From an uncultured Clostridia bacterium (GTDB lineage Bacteria; Bacillota; Clostridia; Lachnospirales; Cellulosilyticaceae): 45,798 nucleotides of DNA. The stretch spans positions 1-45,798 of the forward strand of contig CAKZUB010000017.1 in assembly GCA_937921505.1 (NCBI GenBank), read 5' to 3'. This document shows, piece after piece, positions 1 to 8,963 of the stretch. The position numbers and the translations under genes are program-made. The notes beneath the pieces are model-generated. The model made no database searches. It was not told where the DNA came from and saw only the letters and a program-made list of their open reading frames with translations. How positions within the stretch are numbered: position 1 is the stretch's first letter; each line of letters opens with the position of its first letter.

Positions 1-168
1 GATTTTCGTCCATTGTGAGTAATACCTTTCTGATTATGTCCACCTCATTTCTTGTTATGAGGTTTTATTATAATATATAAACTACTATTTGGGACATAAT
101 CATTTGTGGTACAGTAAGACATTATCATAAATGAATCATATTTGACACTAATAAATAAAAGGTTTGGC

Positions 169-196
169 TTGACAAAGCATTAATGTATAGTAAAAT
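169..196 (+). promoter_or_regulatory. sigma-A promoter of the pheST operon
   Basis: TTGACA at 169-174 and TAAAAT at 191-196 are separated by 16 bases. This places the transcription start just before the T-box stem I. The 160 bases to its left hold no gene I can support. A minus-strand ATG at 13-11 with an AGAAAGG upstream could be the start of a divergent gene cut by the window edge, but only four codons are visible. Confidence 0.65.
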
Positions 197-221
197 ATAT
201 CATAGAATATCAAAATTTAAA

Positions 222-475
222 AAGCTATGAAGATGCACAGTAGAAAAATTGTATCCTTAAAGAGAAAAGGTATCATTGGCTGTAAATACCTTAGGTTCTA
301 TAATTTTTTAAAATTCACATCTGAGCTTTATTTCTGAAATAAGAGTAGGAGATAACGGTTGCTACGTTAGAGCTTAATGAGTGTTTATACGTGTATATTC
401 TTTACACTATGTATAAAAATCAGGGTGGTATCGCGGAGAGTTGCTTCGTCCCTTTTAGGGACGGGGCTTTTTTAT
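222..475 (+). promoter_or_regulatory. T-box riboswitch (tRNA-Phe sensing) with terminator
   Basis: This is the untranslated leader of pheST. The base of stem I is formed by AAGCT/AGCTT and AGATG/CATCT pairing of 222-235 with 318-328. An AGTAG at 239-243 fits the specifier-loop side, and TTC at 296-298 is a reasonable Phe specifier codon. The T-box itself lies at 422-436 (AGGGTGGTATCGCGG); its TGGT would pair with the ACCA end of uncharged tRNA-Phe. The terminator is a 10-bp stem, 443-452 with 458-467, followed by a T-run. Uncharged tRNA-Phe should favour the antiterminator and turn the operon on. The conserved ACCGCG part reads ATCGCG here. The specifier assignment is an inference from a hand fold. 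Confidence 0.9.
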
Positions 476-524
476 TGTTTCAAGAAATAACTTACTGTTT
501 TTACAATCAGAAAGGAGTAATTAA

Positions 525-1544
525 ATGAAAGAACAATTAGAACAAATTAAAGCAAGTGCCATAAATCGCATCGAGCATACAGATAACTTAAGTGCACTTG
601 AAGAGCTGAGAGTCTATTACTTAGGGAAAAAAGGAGAGCTTACCGCTGTTCTACGTAATATGAAAGACTTAAGCACTGAGGAAAGACCAGTTATTGGACA
701 ATTAGCAAACATCGTAAGAGAAGAAATTGAAAAGTCTCTTGTTCTTAAAAGAGGTTTATTAGAAGCACTAGAACAAAATGAAAAATTACAACAAGAAACG
801 ATAGATATTACCATGCCGGGAAAAGTGCTAAAGGATGGACATATGCATCCCTTACAGAAAACATTAGAAGAGATTCAAAATATTTTCTTAGGAATGGGTT
901 ATGAAATCATAGATGGAAGAGAAGTAGAGACATCTTATTATAATTTTGATGCCCTTAATTTAGGGGAAGAACACCCAGCACGTGATGAGCAAGATACTTT
1001 TTATATTACAAACAATATTGTCTTAAGAACCGCTACATCTCCAGTACAAGTGCATACTATGGAAACGCAGGAGCTTCCTATCCGTATGATCGCACCAGGG
1101 CGCGTTTACCGTTCAGATGAAGTCGATGCGACACACTCACCAGTATTTCATCAAATAGAAGGTTTGGTTATTGATAAAAATATTACTTTTGGAGACCTTA
1201 AAGGTGTTTTAGCAGAATTTGCAAAAGCACTCTTTGGAGATAAAGTGCAAGTTAAATTTAGACCACATTATTTTCCATTTACAGAGCCAAGTGCAGAAGC
1301 AGATGTAAGCTGTGTGATGTGTGAGGGCAAAGGCTGTAATGTTTGCAAAGGAACTGGGTGGATAGAGGTTCTAGGTTGTGGTATGGTGCATCCAAGGGTA
1401 CTTGAGATGGCAGGAATTGATCCAAACGAGTATTCAGGTTTTGCATTTGGTATGGGACTTGAGCGTCTTACAATGCTTAAATACAATATTAATGATTTAA
1501 GATTATTCTATGAAAATGATATACGTTTCTTATCACAATTTTAG
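525..1544 (+). CDS. pheS: phenylalanine--tRNA ligase alpha subunit
   Basis: Catalytic subunit of the alpha2-beta2 enzyme that charges tRNA-Phe in the cytoplasm. At 339 residues it has the normal bacterial length. The N-terminal third is a helical, charged region that should form the tRNA-binding coiled coil. Class II synthetase motifs follow: a [19 protein letters not shown] stretch near 145-165, the motif 2 region [20 protein letters not shown] near 188-207, and motif 3 [11 protein letters not shown] near 310-320. A cysteine cluster ([12 protein letters not shown]) near 264-275 occurs in many clostridial PheS proteins. The ATG follows AAAGGAG at 511-517 with a 7-base gap. It is the first gene after the T-box and is co-transcribed with pheT 24 bases downstream. 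Confidence 0.98.
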   Translation: MKEQLEQIKASAINRIEHTDNLSALEELRVYYLGKKGELTAVLRNMKDLSTEERPVIGQLANIVREEIEKSLVLKRGLLEALEQNEKLQQETIDITMPGKVLKDGHMHPLQKTLEEIQNIFLGMGYEIIDGREVETSYYNFDALNLGEEHPARDEQDTFYITNNIVLRTATSPVQVHTMETQELPIRMIAPGRVYRSDEVDATHSPVFHQIEGLVIDKNITFGDLKGVLAEFAKALFGDKVQVKFRPHYFPFTEPSAEADVSCVMCEGKGCNVCKGTGWIEVLGCGMVHPRVLEMAGIDPNEYSGFAFGMGLERLTMLKYNINDLRLFYENDIRFLSQF

Positions 1545-1568
1545 AAACAGAAGAAAGGATAAAATACA

Positions 1569-3956
1569 ATGAATGTACCAATGTCATGGCTTAAACAATA
1601 TGTAGATATCGATGTAGAAATTAAAACTTTTGAAGATAGAATGACTATGTCAGGCTCAAAAGTTGAAAAGATAGAAGAGAGCGGAAAAGAGATCACAAAG
1701 GTAGTAGCTGGTAAAATCACACAAGTAAGTGCACATCCTAATGCAGACAAACTTCGTATTATGCAAGTGGAGGTAGGAGGAGAAAGACCTCTCCAAATTG
1801 TAACCGCTGCTGCAAATGTGCAGCTTGGTGATGTAGTACCTGTTGCACTAGATGGAGCTACTTTAGCAAAAGGTCTTAAAATCAAGACAGGCAAACTAAG
1901 AGAAGAACTTTCAGAAGGTATGTTTTGCTCTGTAGAAGAGCTTGGGTTTGATGAAAAAGATATTGAAGATGCGCCTCATAATGGTGTTTATATCTTTAAG
2001 AATGCTATAGAAATTGGCAGTGATGTAAAACCTTATTTTGGTCTTGGTGAAATTGTTGTTGAATATGAAATAACTTCTAATAGATCAGATTGTTTCAGTA
2101 TTCTTGGTATTGCAAGAGAAGCAGCAGCTACCTTTAATAAATCTTTTAAGTTTCCAGAAATTAAAGTGCAAGAGGTAGCTGGAGATGCAAACAGCATGGC
2201 TACAATACAAATTGAAAATGATGTACTTTGCCCAAGATATGCGGCAAGAATTATTAAAAATGTAAAGGTAGGGCCATCACCTAAGTGGCTAAAAGATAGG
2301 CTTTTATCAGCAGGTCTTAGACCTATTAACAATATCGTAGATATTACAAACTATATGCTTTTGGAGTTTGGACAGCCTATGCACGCTTTTGATTATGATA
2401 AATTAGCTGGACATAGCATTGTTGTAAGAACTGCACATGAAGGGGAAAAGATGACTACGCTCTTTGGAGATGAGCTTAACTTAGATCCTTCTATGTTAGT
2501 TATCGCCGACGTGGAGAAGCCAGTTGCAATAGCTGGGGTAATGGGTGGAGAAGATACAAAAGTTACGGAAGATACCCAGACGATTCTTTTTGAATGTGCT
2601 AATTTCAATGGGTATAGTATTCGTCAAACTTCTAAAAAGCTTGGACTTAGAAGTGATTCTTCTATTAAATATACAAAAGGACTTGACCCGAACACCATTG
2701 CACTTGCCTTAGAAAGAGCGGCAGGACTTATTAGTGAAGTAGGCGCTGGGGAAGTTATTAAAGGTGTTATTGATGTTTATCCAAATGTAAGAAAGCCACT
2801 TACTATTTCATATGATCCAGATTGGATTAATAAGTTTTTAGGCACACGCTTATCTGAAGAAGAAATAGTAAGTTATTTTAGAGCTTTAGAATTTAAAGTA
2901 GATACACAGGCTAAAAACGTAACCATTCCTACATTTAGACCAGATGTTACGATGATGGTTGATTTAGCAGAAGAAATAGCGAGATTATATGGGTATGACC
3001 GCATTGAACCTACTCTTGAAAGAGGAAAGCCTACGATAGGACGTAAAAATTTCGAACAATGTATCTGTGACGAGATCAGAAGTTTTATGAGTATGTATGG
3101 TATTCATGGGGCTTTAACCTATACTTTTGAAAGCCCAAAGGTATTTGACAAGCTTAATGTGAGTCAAACAAGTGCACTCAGAAATCCTTTAAAGATTACC
3201 AATCCTTTAGGTGAAGATTTTAGTATTATGAGAACTACAACGTTAAATGGTATACTAAGTTCTCTATCTACCAACTACAATAGAAGAGTGGAAAATGCTG
3301 CCCTTTATGAAATAGGAAAGGTTTATATCAAGCAAGATGATGAGGAATTACCAAAAGAGATTAAGAAGCTTACGATAGGCATGTATGGCAAAGATACTGA
3401 TTTCTTTAGCCTTAAAGGCGTAGTGGAAGCTTTAATCAAAAGAATTCATATTGTAGATTCACAAGTTACTAGAAATAGTGAACTTGAATTTATGCATCCA
3501 GGAAGATGTGCAAATCTTATGATAGGCGGCAAATACGCAGGCTACTTTGGGGAGATACATCCACAAACAGCAAAAAATTATGAGTTGGATGTTAAAACCT
3601 ACATGGCAGAATTAGATCTTAATATATTACTAGAAAACATTAACCAAGATATTACGTTTAAGCCACTTCCTAAATACCCTTCTACAGCAAGGGATATAGC
3701 GATGCTTGTTAAAGAAGAAGTATTAGTCGGCGAGATTGAAAAAACAATTAATGAACGTGGCGGCAAGCTTCTTGAAGATGTTAAACTCTTCGATATTTAT
3801 CAAGGAAAACAAATTGAAGAAGGTTATAAATCAGTAGCGTATAAACTAACCTTTAGAGCAGAAGACAGAACTTTAAAAGATGAAGAAGTACAAAAGGTTA
3901 TGAAAAAGATTCTTAATGGGTTAGAAATGAATTGCAGTGCTAAACTAAGAGATTAA
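1569..3956 (+). CDS. pheT: phenylalanine--tRNA ligase beta subunit
   Basis: Beta subunit of the Phe-tRNA synthetase, carrying the editing and tRNA-binding parts. Domains in order over 795 residues: an EMAP/OB-fold tRNA-binding domain (about 40-150, with HPNADKLRIMQVEVGG), the B3/B4 editing domain (about 215-390), the B5 domain (about 405-475), the catalytic-like core, and the C-terminal ferredoxin-fold anticodon-binding domain (about 700-795, with PSTARDIAMLVKEE). The length is normal for the long bacterial type. AGAAAGG at 1552-1558 is the ribosome site. It is the second gene of the T-box operon and is followed directly by a terminator, so the operon is pheST only. Confidence 0.98.
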   Translation: MNVPMSWLKQYVDIDVEIKTFEDRMTMSGSKVEKIEESGKEITKVVAGKITQVSAHPNADKLRIMQVEVGGERPLQIVTAAANVQLGDVVPVALDGATLAKGLKIKTGKLREELSEGMFCSVEELGFDEKDIEDAPHNGVYIFKNAIEIGSDVKPYFGLGEIVVEYEITSNRSDCFSILGIAREAAATFNKSFKFPEIKVQEVAGDANSMATIQIENDVLCPRYAARIIKNVKVGPSPKWLKDRLLSAGLRPINNIVDITNYMLLEFGQPMHAFDYDKLAGHSIVVRTAHEGEKMTTLFGDELNLDPSMLVIADVEKPVAIAGVMGGEDTKVTEDTQTILFECANFNGYSIRQTSKKLGLRSDSSIKYTKGLDPNTIALALERAAGLISEVGAGEVIKGVIDVYPNVRKPLTISYDPDWINKFLGTRLSEEEIVSYFRALEFKVDTQAKNVTIPTFRPDVTMMVDLAEEIARLYGYDRIEPTLERGKPTIGRKNFEQCICDEIRSFMSMYGIHGALTYTFESPKVFDKLNVSQTSALRNPLKITNPLGEDFSIMRTTTLNGILSSLSTNYNRRVENAALYEIGKVYIKQDDEELPKEIKKLTIGMYGKDTDFFSLKGVVEALIKRIHIVDSQVTRNSELEFMHPGRCANLMIGGKYAGYFGEIHPQTAKNYELDVKTYMAELDLNILLENINQDITFKPLPKYPSTARDIAMLVKEEVLVGEIEKTINERGGKLLEDVKLFDIYQGKQIEEGYKSVAYKLTFRAEDRTLKDEEVQKVMKKILNGLEMNCSAKLRD

Positions 3957-4000
3957 TCTAAAAGATATCAGTCAATAGGCTGATATCTTTTAGATTTTAT
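3956..4000 (+). terminator. rho-independent terminator after pheT
   Basis: A perfect 16-bp stem, ATCTAAAAGATATCAG (3956-3971) with CTGATATCTTTTAGAT (3980-3995), closes an 8-base loop and ends in TTTTAT. It starts on the last base of the pheT stop codon. Confidence 0.85.
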
Positions 4001-4077
4001 ACATACAGCGTACTTGTTTAGGTGTATAATATGTATATTGTTGTAAATGAATAAATGATAATAGAGGAGGCAAGTGG

Positions 4078-5244
4078 ATGATTAATTTTACTTATTATAA
4101 CCCAGCAAAGATTATTTTTGGACGTGATACTGAAGGAGAAGTAGGGCGAGAAGTTGCAAAGTATGGCAAAAAAGTACTGCTGCATTATGGTGGGGGAACA
4201 ATTAAAAAAATAGGTGTATATGATAAAGTAGTGGATGCCTTAAAAGCAGAAGGTATTGAAATTATTGAACTTGGAGGCGTGATGCCTAATCCTAAGCTTT
4301 CTCTTATTCAAGAAGGGATTAAGCTCTGCCGGGATCATCAAGTTGATTTTATTTTAGCCGTTGGGGGAGGCAGTACTATTGATTCAGCCAAAGCTATTGC
4401 AGTAGGCGTACCGTATGCAGGTGACGTATGGGACTTCTATATGAATGGGGCACAAGCTAAAGAAGCACTTCCAATAGGTGTTGTTTTGACTATACCTGCG
4501 GCAGGTTCTGAGTCTTCGGATAGTTCAGTTGTGACAAAAGAAGAAGGGGAACTTAAAAGATATTATGGTACGCATCTTATGATTCCAAAGTTTGCAATAC
4601 TGAATCCAGAAACTACATGTTATTTGCCAGATTATCAAACAGCTTGTGGGGCTGCAGATATTATTGCTCATCTAATGGAAAGATATTTTACACAAGTAGA
4701 TCATGTGGATTTTACAGATCGTATGATAGAAGCAGCACTTAGAACGATGCTAAGCTATACACCTCTTGTGCTCACAGATCCCAAAAATTATGATCATCGT
4801 GCAGAAGTTATGTGGACAGGGACGATTGCACATAATAACCTTTTAAATACTGGAAGGATTGGAGATTGGGCATCTCATGATATTGAGCATGAAATAAGCG
4901 GTATTTATGATATTGCCCATGGCGCAGGACTTGCAATCGTTTTTCCAGCCTGGATGAAGTATGTCTATAAAGAAAATAAAGATAGATTTGTACAGTTTGC
5001 AACCAGAGTAATGAATGTTGACTTTGCCATAGATCAACAAGAGGTGATTATTGAAGAAAGTATAAGAAGATTAGAAGATTTCTATGTTAAAATAGGGCTT
5101 CCAATTAGATTATCAGATATAAATATTCAAGAGGAAAGACTTAAAGAAATGGCTGATAAAACTGTTCTAGGAAGAGGTACTGTTGGCAATTTCAAAAAGC
5201 TCAGTGCAGAGGATGTCTATAAGATTTTAAAACTGGCACTCTAA
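4078..5244 (+). CDS. iron-containing alcohol dehydrogenase (butanol dehydrogenase/YqhD type)
   Basis: Group III alcohol dehydrogenase, 388 residues, which should reduce aldehydes to alcohols with NAD(P)H using Fe2+ or Zn2+. The nucleotide-binding glycine motif VGGGSTIDSAKAIA lies near 97-110. The likely metal ligands are the Asp and His of AADIIAHLMERYF (near 193-205) and the two His of the SHDIEHEISGIYDIAHGAG region (near 262-280). The start MINFTYYNPAKIIFG is typical of the NADPH-dependent butanol dehydrogenase group. GAGGAGG at 4064-4070 sets the ATG. It is a single gene between two terminators, and a TATAAT at 4025-4030 may be its -10. The substrate cannot be told from sequence; fermentative alcohol formation or aldehyde detoxification are the usual roles. 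Confidence 0.93.
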   Translation: MINFTYYNPAKIIFGRDTEGEVGREVAKYGKKVLLHYGGGTIKKIGVYDKVVDALKAEGIEIIELGGVMPNPKLSLIQEGIKLCRDHQVDFILAVGGGSTIDSAKAIAVGVPYAGDVWDFYMNGAQAKEALPIGVVLTIPAAGSESSDSSVVTKEEGELKRYYGTHLMIPKFAILNPETTCYLPDYQTACGAADIIAHLMERYFTQVDHVDFTDRMIEAALRTMLSYTPLVLTDPKNYDHRAEVMWTGTIAHNNLLNTGRIGDWASHDIEHEISGIYDIAHGAGLAIVFPAWMKYVYKENKDRFVQFATRVMNVDFAIDQQEVIIEESIRRLEDFYVKIGLPIRLSDINIQEERLKEMADKTVLGRGTVGNFKKLSAEDVYKILKLAL

Positions 5245-5254
5245 AAACAAACTC

Positions 5255-5295
5255 AAAAAGCAGTAATGAAGTAAGCTTCTTACTGCTTTTTAAGA
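5255..5295 (+). terminator. rho-independent terminator after the alcohol dehydrogenase
   Basis: AAAAAGCAGTAA (5255-5266) pairs with TTACTGCTTTTT (5280-5291). The stem is extended inside by GAAG/CTTC after one bulged T. The A-rich left arm and T-rich right arm are typical of a terminator. Confidence 0.8.
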
Positions 5296-5347
5296 AAAAC
5301 AAGCTTTTAGCATTAAATTAACTTGACAGAAAGGAGCTAAATAGTCG

Positions 5348-8300
5348 ATGACAAGCGAATTTGTTCATTTACATGTGCATACAGAATACAGTCTCTTAGA
5401 TGGGTCGGCCAAAATAAATGATCTCTTAGATAGAGCGTTGGAACTTGAGATGAATGCTCTTGCGATTACAGACCACGGAGCTATGTATGGCGTTGTTGAT
5501 TTTTATAAAGCAGCACACAAAAGAAATATAAAGCCTATTATTGGCTGTGAGGTTTATTTAGCTTCTAGAACACGTTTTGACAAAGAACCTAGAGACTTAA
5601 GTTCTTATCATCTTGTACTTTTAGCAGAAAACAATGTAGGTTATCAAAACCTCATTAAAATGGTTTCATTAGGTTTTATAGAAGGCTTTTATAGAAAACC
5701 ACGTATAGATTTTGACTTATTAAGAGAACATCATGAAGGGTTGATTGCCTTAGGGGCGTGTCTTGCAGGTCCTATAAGCCGCAAGCTTCTTCGGGATGAG
5801 TATGAAGCGGCAAAAGAAACAGCATTGCTTCTAAGAGATATTATGGGAGAAGATCATTTTTTTCTGGAATTACAAGATCATGGTATGCAGCAGCAAAAAA
5901 AGGTTAATCAGCAGACGCTAAGACTTGCAGACGAGTTAAATATCAAGATGGTAGTTACCAATGATGTGCATTATATTAAAGTTGAGGATGCTAATCCTCA
6001 TGAAGTGCTCCTATGTATTCAAACAGGTAAGACGATGCAAGATGAAGATCGTATGATTTATGAGGGCGGGCAATATTACCTTAAAAGCAGTGAAGAGATA
6101 AAGAGTTTATTTCCTTATGCAACGCAAGCACTAGAGAACACAGTGAAAATTGCGGAGCGTTGTGAGGTCACTTTTGATTTTAATGACCTTAAATTACCAA
6201 GTTTTGATGTGCCAGGTGATATGACTCCAGAAGATTATTTAAGAAAAATATGCTATAAAGGACTGGAAAAAAGGTATAAACCAGTCACTCAACTATTAAA
6301 AGACAGGCTAGAATATGAGCTTGATATCATCATTCAAATGGGATTTGTAGACTACTTCTTAATTGTAGGTGATTTTATAAGCTATGCAAAAGAACATGAT
6401 ATTCCAGTAGGACCTGGACGCGGGTCAGCCGCCGGGAGCATAGTAGCCTATACACTTGAGATTACAAATATTGACCCTATTAAATACAATCTTCTTTTTG
6501 AGCGTTTCTTAAATCCTGAAAGAGTCAGTATGCCCGATATTGATATTGACTTTTGCTATGAAAGAAGACAAGAAGTGATAGACTATGTGATAAGGAAATA
6601 CGGAGAAGACCGTGTAGCACAGATTATCACTTTTGGAACAATGGCAGCAAGAGCAGCTATTAGAGATGTAGGGCGTGCAATTAATATGCCTTATCAAGAT
6701 GTTGATCGTATAGCAAAAATGATTCCAAATGAACTCAAAATCACAATTCATAAAGCACTTGAAATGAACGAAGAATTAAGAGATCTTTATGATACAGATG
6801 AATCCGTTAAATATCTTCTAGATACTTCAAAAAAGTTAGAAGGACTTCCAAGACATTCCTCAATGCATGCGGCAGGTGTTGTCATATCTAAGAAGCCTGT
6901 TGTAGAATATGTACCTCTTAATGCCAGCGATGGGGCGATTACGACACAATTTCCAATGACTACACTTGAGGAATTAGGTCTTTTAAAGATGGACTTTCTA
7001 GGACTTAGAACCCTTACTGTAATTGATAATGCAGTAAAGCTTATTAGGAAAAATCATAACATTGATCTAGATATTGAAAAAATAGATGAAGAGGATAAAA
7101 AAGTTTATGAGCTTATAGCATCAGGAAGTACAGAAGGTATTTTTCAGCTTGAAAGTTCAGGCATGAAAAGTTTTATGAAGGAACTCGCACCAACGAATAT
7201 GGAAGATATTATAGCGGGGATATCGCTTTATAGACCAGGACCTATGGATTTTATCCCAAAATATGTAGCCGGAAAAAGAGATGCAGCCAGTATTACCTAT
7301 ACACATCCTAGCCTTGAACCTATTCTTAAAAACACTTATGGTTGTATTGTTTATCAAGAACAGGTTATGCAAATCGTAAGAGACCTTGCAGGATATAGCC
7401 TCGGGCGGAGTGATCTTCTAAGACGTGCTATGAGTAAAAAGAAATCAGATGTGATGGAAAAAGAACAAGAAATCTTTTTAAACGGAGATGGTAAGGACGT
7501 ATCAGGATGCATTAAAAAGGGTATTCCAACAGAAGTCGCTAAGAAGATCTTTGCAGATATGGTAGACTTTGCAAAATATGCATTTAATAAATCTCATGCA
7601 GCAGCTTATGCAATTGTTGCTTATCAAACTGCTTACTTAAAAACATATTATAAGGTTGAGTTTATGGCAGCTCTTATGACATCTGTAATGGATGTTTCTC
7701 ACAAAATAACTAATTATATTGATAACTGTAAGAGGATGAATATAGTTGTTAAGGCGCCTGATATTAATAGTGGCTTTGCATACTTTGATGCAAGGGAGAA
7801 TCATATTATTTATGGACTTGCAGCCATTAAAAATGTTGGTAAAAATGTAATTGATCGTATCGTTGAAGAGCGAGAAAAAGGGGGCCAATTTAAAAGCCTC
7901 ACAGACTTTTATCATCGCATGGAAGCTAAAGATACCAATAAAAGAAGTGTAGAGAGTCTTATTATGGCAGGGGCCTTTGATTTGCTTGGCGGCAAGCGTA
8001 GTCAGTATATGGCGGTCTATCAGCAAATAGCAAATGGTATTCAGCACAGTAAAAAAAATAATGTTGCAGGACAAATGGATTTATTTGCTTTAAATAGTGA
8101 AGAGCATTTGGAAGATAAAGATTATTTGCCGGTTCTAGATGAATTTGATATGAAAGATTTATTAAACTATGAGAAAGAAGTACTAGGTATTTATTTAAGC
8201 GGTCATCCTTTAGATAAAGTTAGAGAGCAATTAGACCGTTACATTTCCATTAAAAGTAATGACTTAGAGTATAAGGAAGATGCGGAAGATGGGGTTGAAG

Positions 8301-8800
8301 ATGGACAAAGGGTGAGTGTGGGAGGCATATTAGTTGCTAAACGCATTATTTTTACAAAAACAAATAAAAAAATGGCATTTCTAACCCTTGAAGATACACT
8401 TGGAACGATGGAGATTATTATATTTCCTACTTTGTATGATAACTTTATACAACATAACGAAGAAAGTGTTTTTGTAGTTAAAGGAAGAATATCTATAAAA
8501 GAAGAAACAACGGCAGTTATACTCGCAGATGAAATAACGACGCTTGAACATCTATTGAATCCTGACTTACAAGATGCTATTATATTGCGCTTAGATGAAA
8601 CGATGCGTACAGCAGTAATAAGAGAAAAATTAGTACACATATTTAATAAATATAAAGGAAAAACTAAAATTATCGTAGAAAATGTAGAAGACGGCGTAAG
8701 AAAGACGTTTCCAAATAGATATAATATCACTATTACAGAACAACTTGTACAAGAATTAGTAAGTTTATTAGGCGAAAAATGTGTAGTAGTCAACAAATAA
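5348..8800 (+). CDS. dnaE: DNA polymerase III alpha subunit, DnaE type
   Basis: Replicative or translesion-capable C-family DNA polymerase, 1150 residues, the full length of DnaE1-type proteins. An N-terminal PHP domain begins with HLHVHTEYSLLDG (about 5-205). The palm carries GPGRGSAAGS and the catalytic aspartates of PDIDIDF near 395-400, with a third Asp in the DFLGLRTLTVID region near 547-556. A helix-hairpin-helix region and a C-terminal OB-fold (about 985-1060, VSVGGILVAKRIIFTK) follow. There is no exonuclease insertion, which separates it from PolC. ATG 5348 follows AAGGAG at 5331-5336 with an 11-base gap. In Firmicutes, DnaE works beside PolC; PolC is not in this window. Confidence 0.97.
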   Translation: MTSEFVHLHVHTEYSLLDGSAKINDLLDRALELEMNALAITDHGAMYGVVDFYKAAHKRNIKPIIGCEVYLASRTRFDKEPRDLSSYHLVLLAENNVGYQNLIKMVSLGFIEGFYRKPRIDFDLLREHHEGLIALGACLAGPISRKLLRDEYEAAKETALLLRDIMGEDHFFLELQDHGMQQQKKVNQQTLRLADELNIKMVVTNDVHYIKVEDANPHEVLLCIQTGKTMQDEDRMIYEGGQYYLKSSEEIKSLFPYATQALENTVKIAERCEVTFDFNDLKLPSFDVPGDMTPEDYLRKICYKGLEKRYKPVTQLLKDRLEYELDIIIQMGFVDYFLIVGDFISYAKEHDIPVGPGRGSAAGSIVAYTLEITNIDPIKYNLLFERFLNPERVSMPDIDIDFCYERRQEVIDYVIRKYGEDRVAQIITFGTMAARAAIRDVGRAINMPYQDVDRIAKMIPNELKITIHKALEMNEELRDLYDTDESVKYLLDTSKKLEGLPRHSSMHAAGVVISKKPVVEYVPLNASDGAITTQFPMTTLEELGLLKMDFLGLRTLTVIDNAVKLIRKNHNIDLDIEKIDEEDKKVYELIASGSTEGIFQLESSGMKSFMKELAPTNMEDIIAGISLYRPGPMDFIPKYVAGKRDAASITYTHPSLEPILKNTYGCIVYQEQVMQIVRDLAGYSLGRSDLLRRAMSKKKSDVMEKEQEIFLNGDGKDVSGCIKKGIPTEVAKKIFADMVDFAKYAFNKSHAAAYAIVAYQTAYLKTYYKVEFMAALMTSVMDVSHKITNYIDNCKRMNIVVKAPDINSGFAYFDARENHIIYGLAAIKNVGKNVIDRIVEEREKGGQFKSLTDFYHRMEAKDTNKRSVESLIMAGAFDLLGGKRSQYMAVYQQIANGIQHSKKNNVAGQMDLFALNSEEHLEDKDYLPVLDEFDMKDLLNYEKEVLGIYLSGHPLDKVREQLDRYISIKSNDLEYKEDAEDGVEDGQRVSVGGILVAKRIIFTKTNKKMAFLTLEDTLGTMEIIIFPTLYDNFIQHNEESVFVVKGRISIKEETTAVILADEITTLEHLLNPDLQDAIILRLDETMRTAVIREKLVHIFNKYKGKTKIIVENVEDGVRKTFPNRYNITITEQLVQELVSLLGEKCVVVNK

Positions 8801-8843
8801 AAAGAAGGTTCTTGCTATTTAAAAGAGATTTAAGTAAAATAAA

Positions 8844-8938
8844 GATGATTAAAGAGAATCGTATAAGTCTAATTTAGATGATTAAACTATTCGTATCATA
8901 TATCATAAAACAAAGATAATAAGATACAAATGATTAAA
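8844..8938 (+). repeat. three direct repeats (GATGATTAAA type) upstream of pfkA
   Basis: GATGATTAAA occurs at 8844-8853 and 8877-8886, and AATGATTAAA at 8929-8938, all in direct orientation in the 163-base gap between dnaE and pfkA. The spacings are 33 and 52 bases, close to three and five helical turns. This may be a regulator site for the glycolytic operon. It may also be chance in AT-rich DNA. Confidence 0.35.
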
Positions 8939-8963
8939 AAAACAACCATAGGGGGTTATTTTG

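Noticed and set aside
1..13. Possible divergent gene start at the left edge on the minus strand
   Set aside because: Only four codons are inside the window, too few to call.
8239..8796. 185-codon minus-strand frame opposite dnaE
   Set aside because: It is wholly antisense to a well-supported coding region, has no ribosome site, and shows the low-complexity Ser/Thr/Ile composition of a shadow frame.
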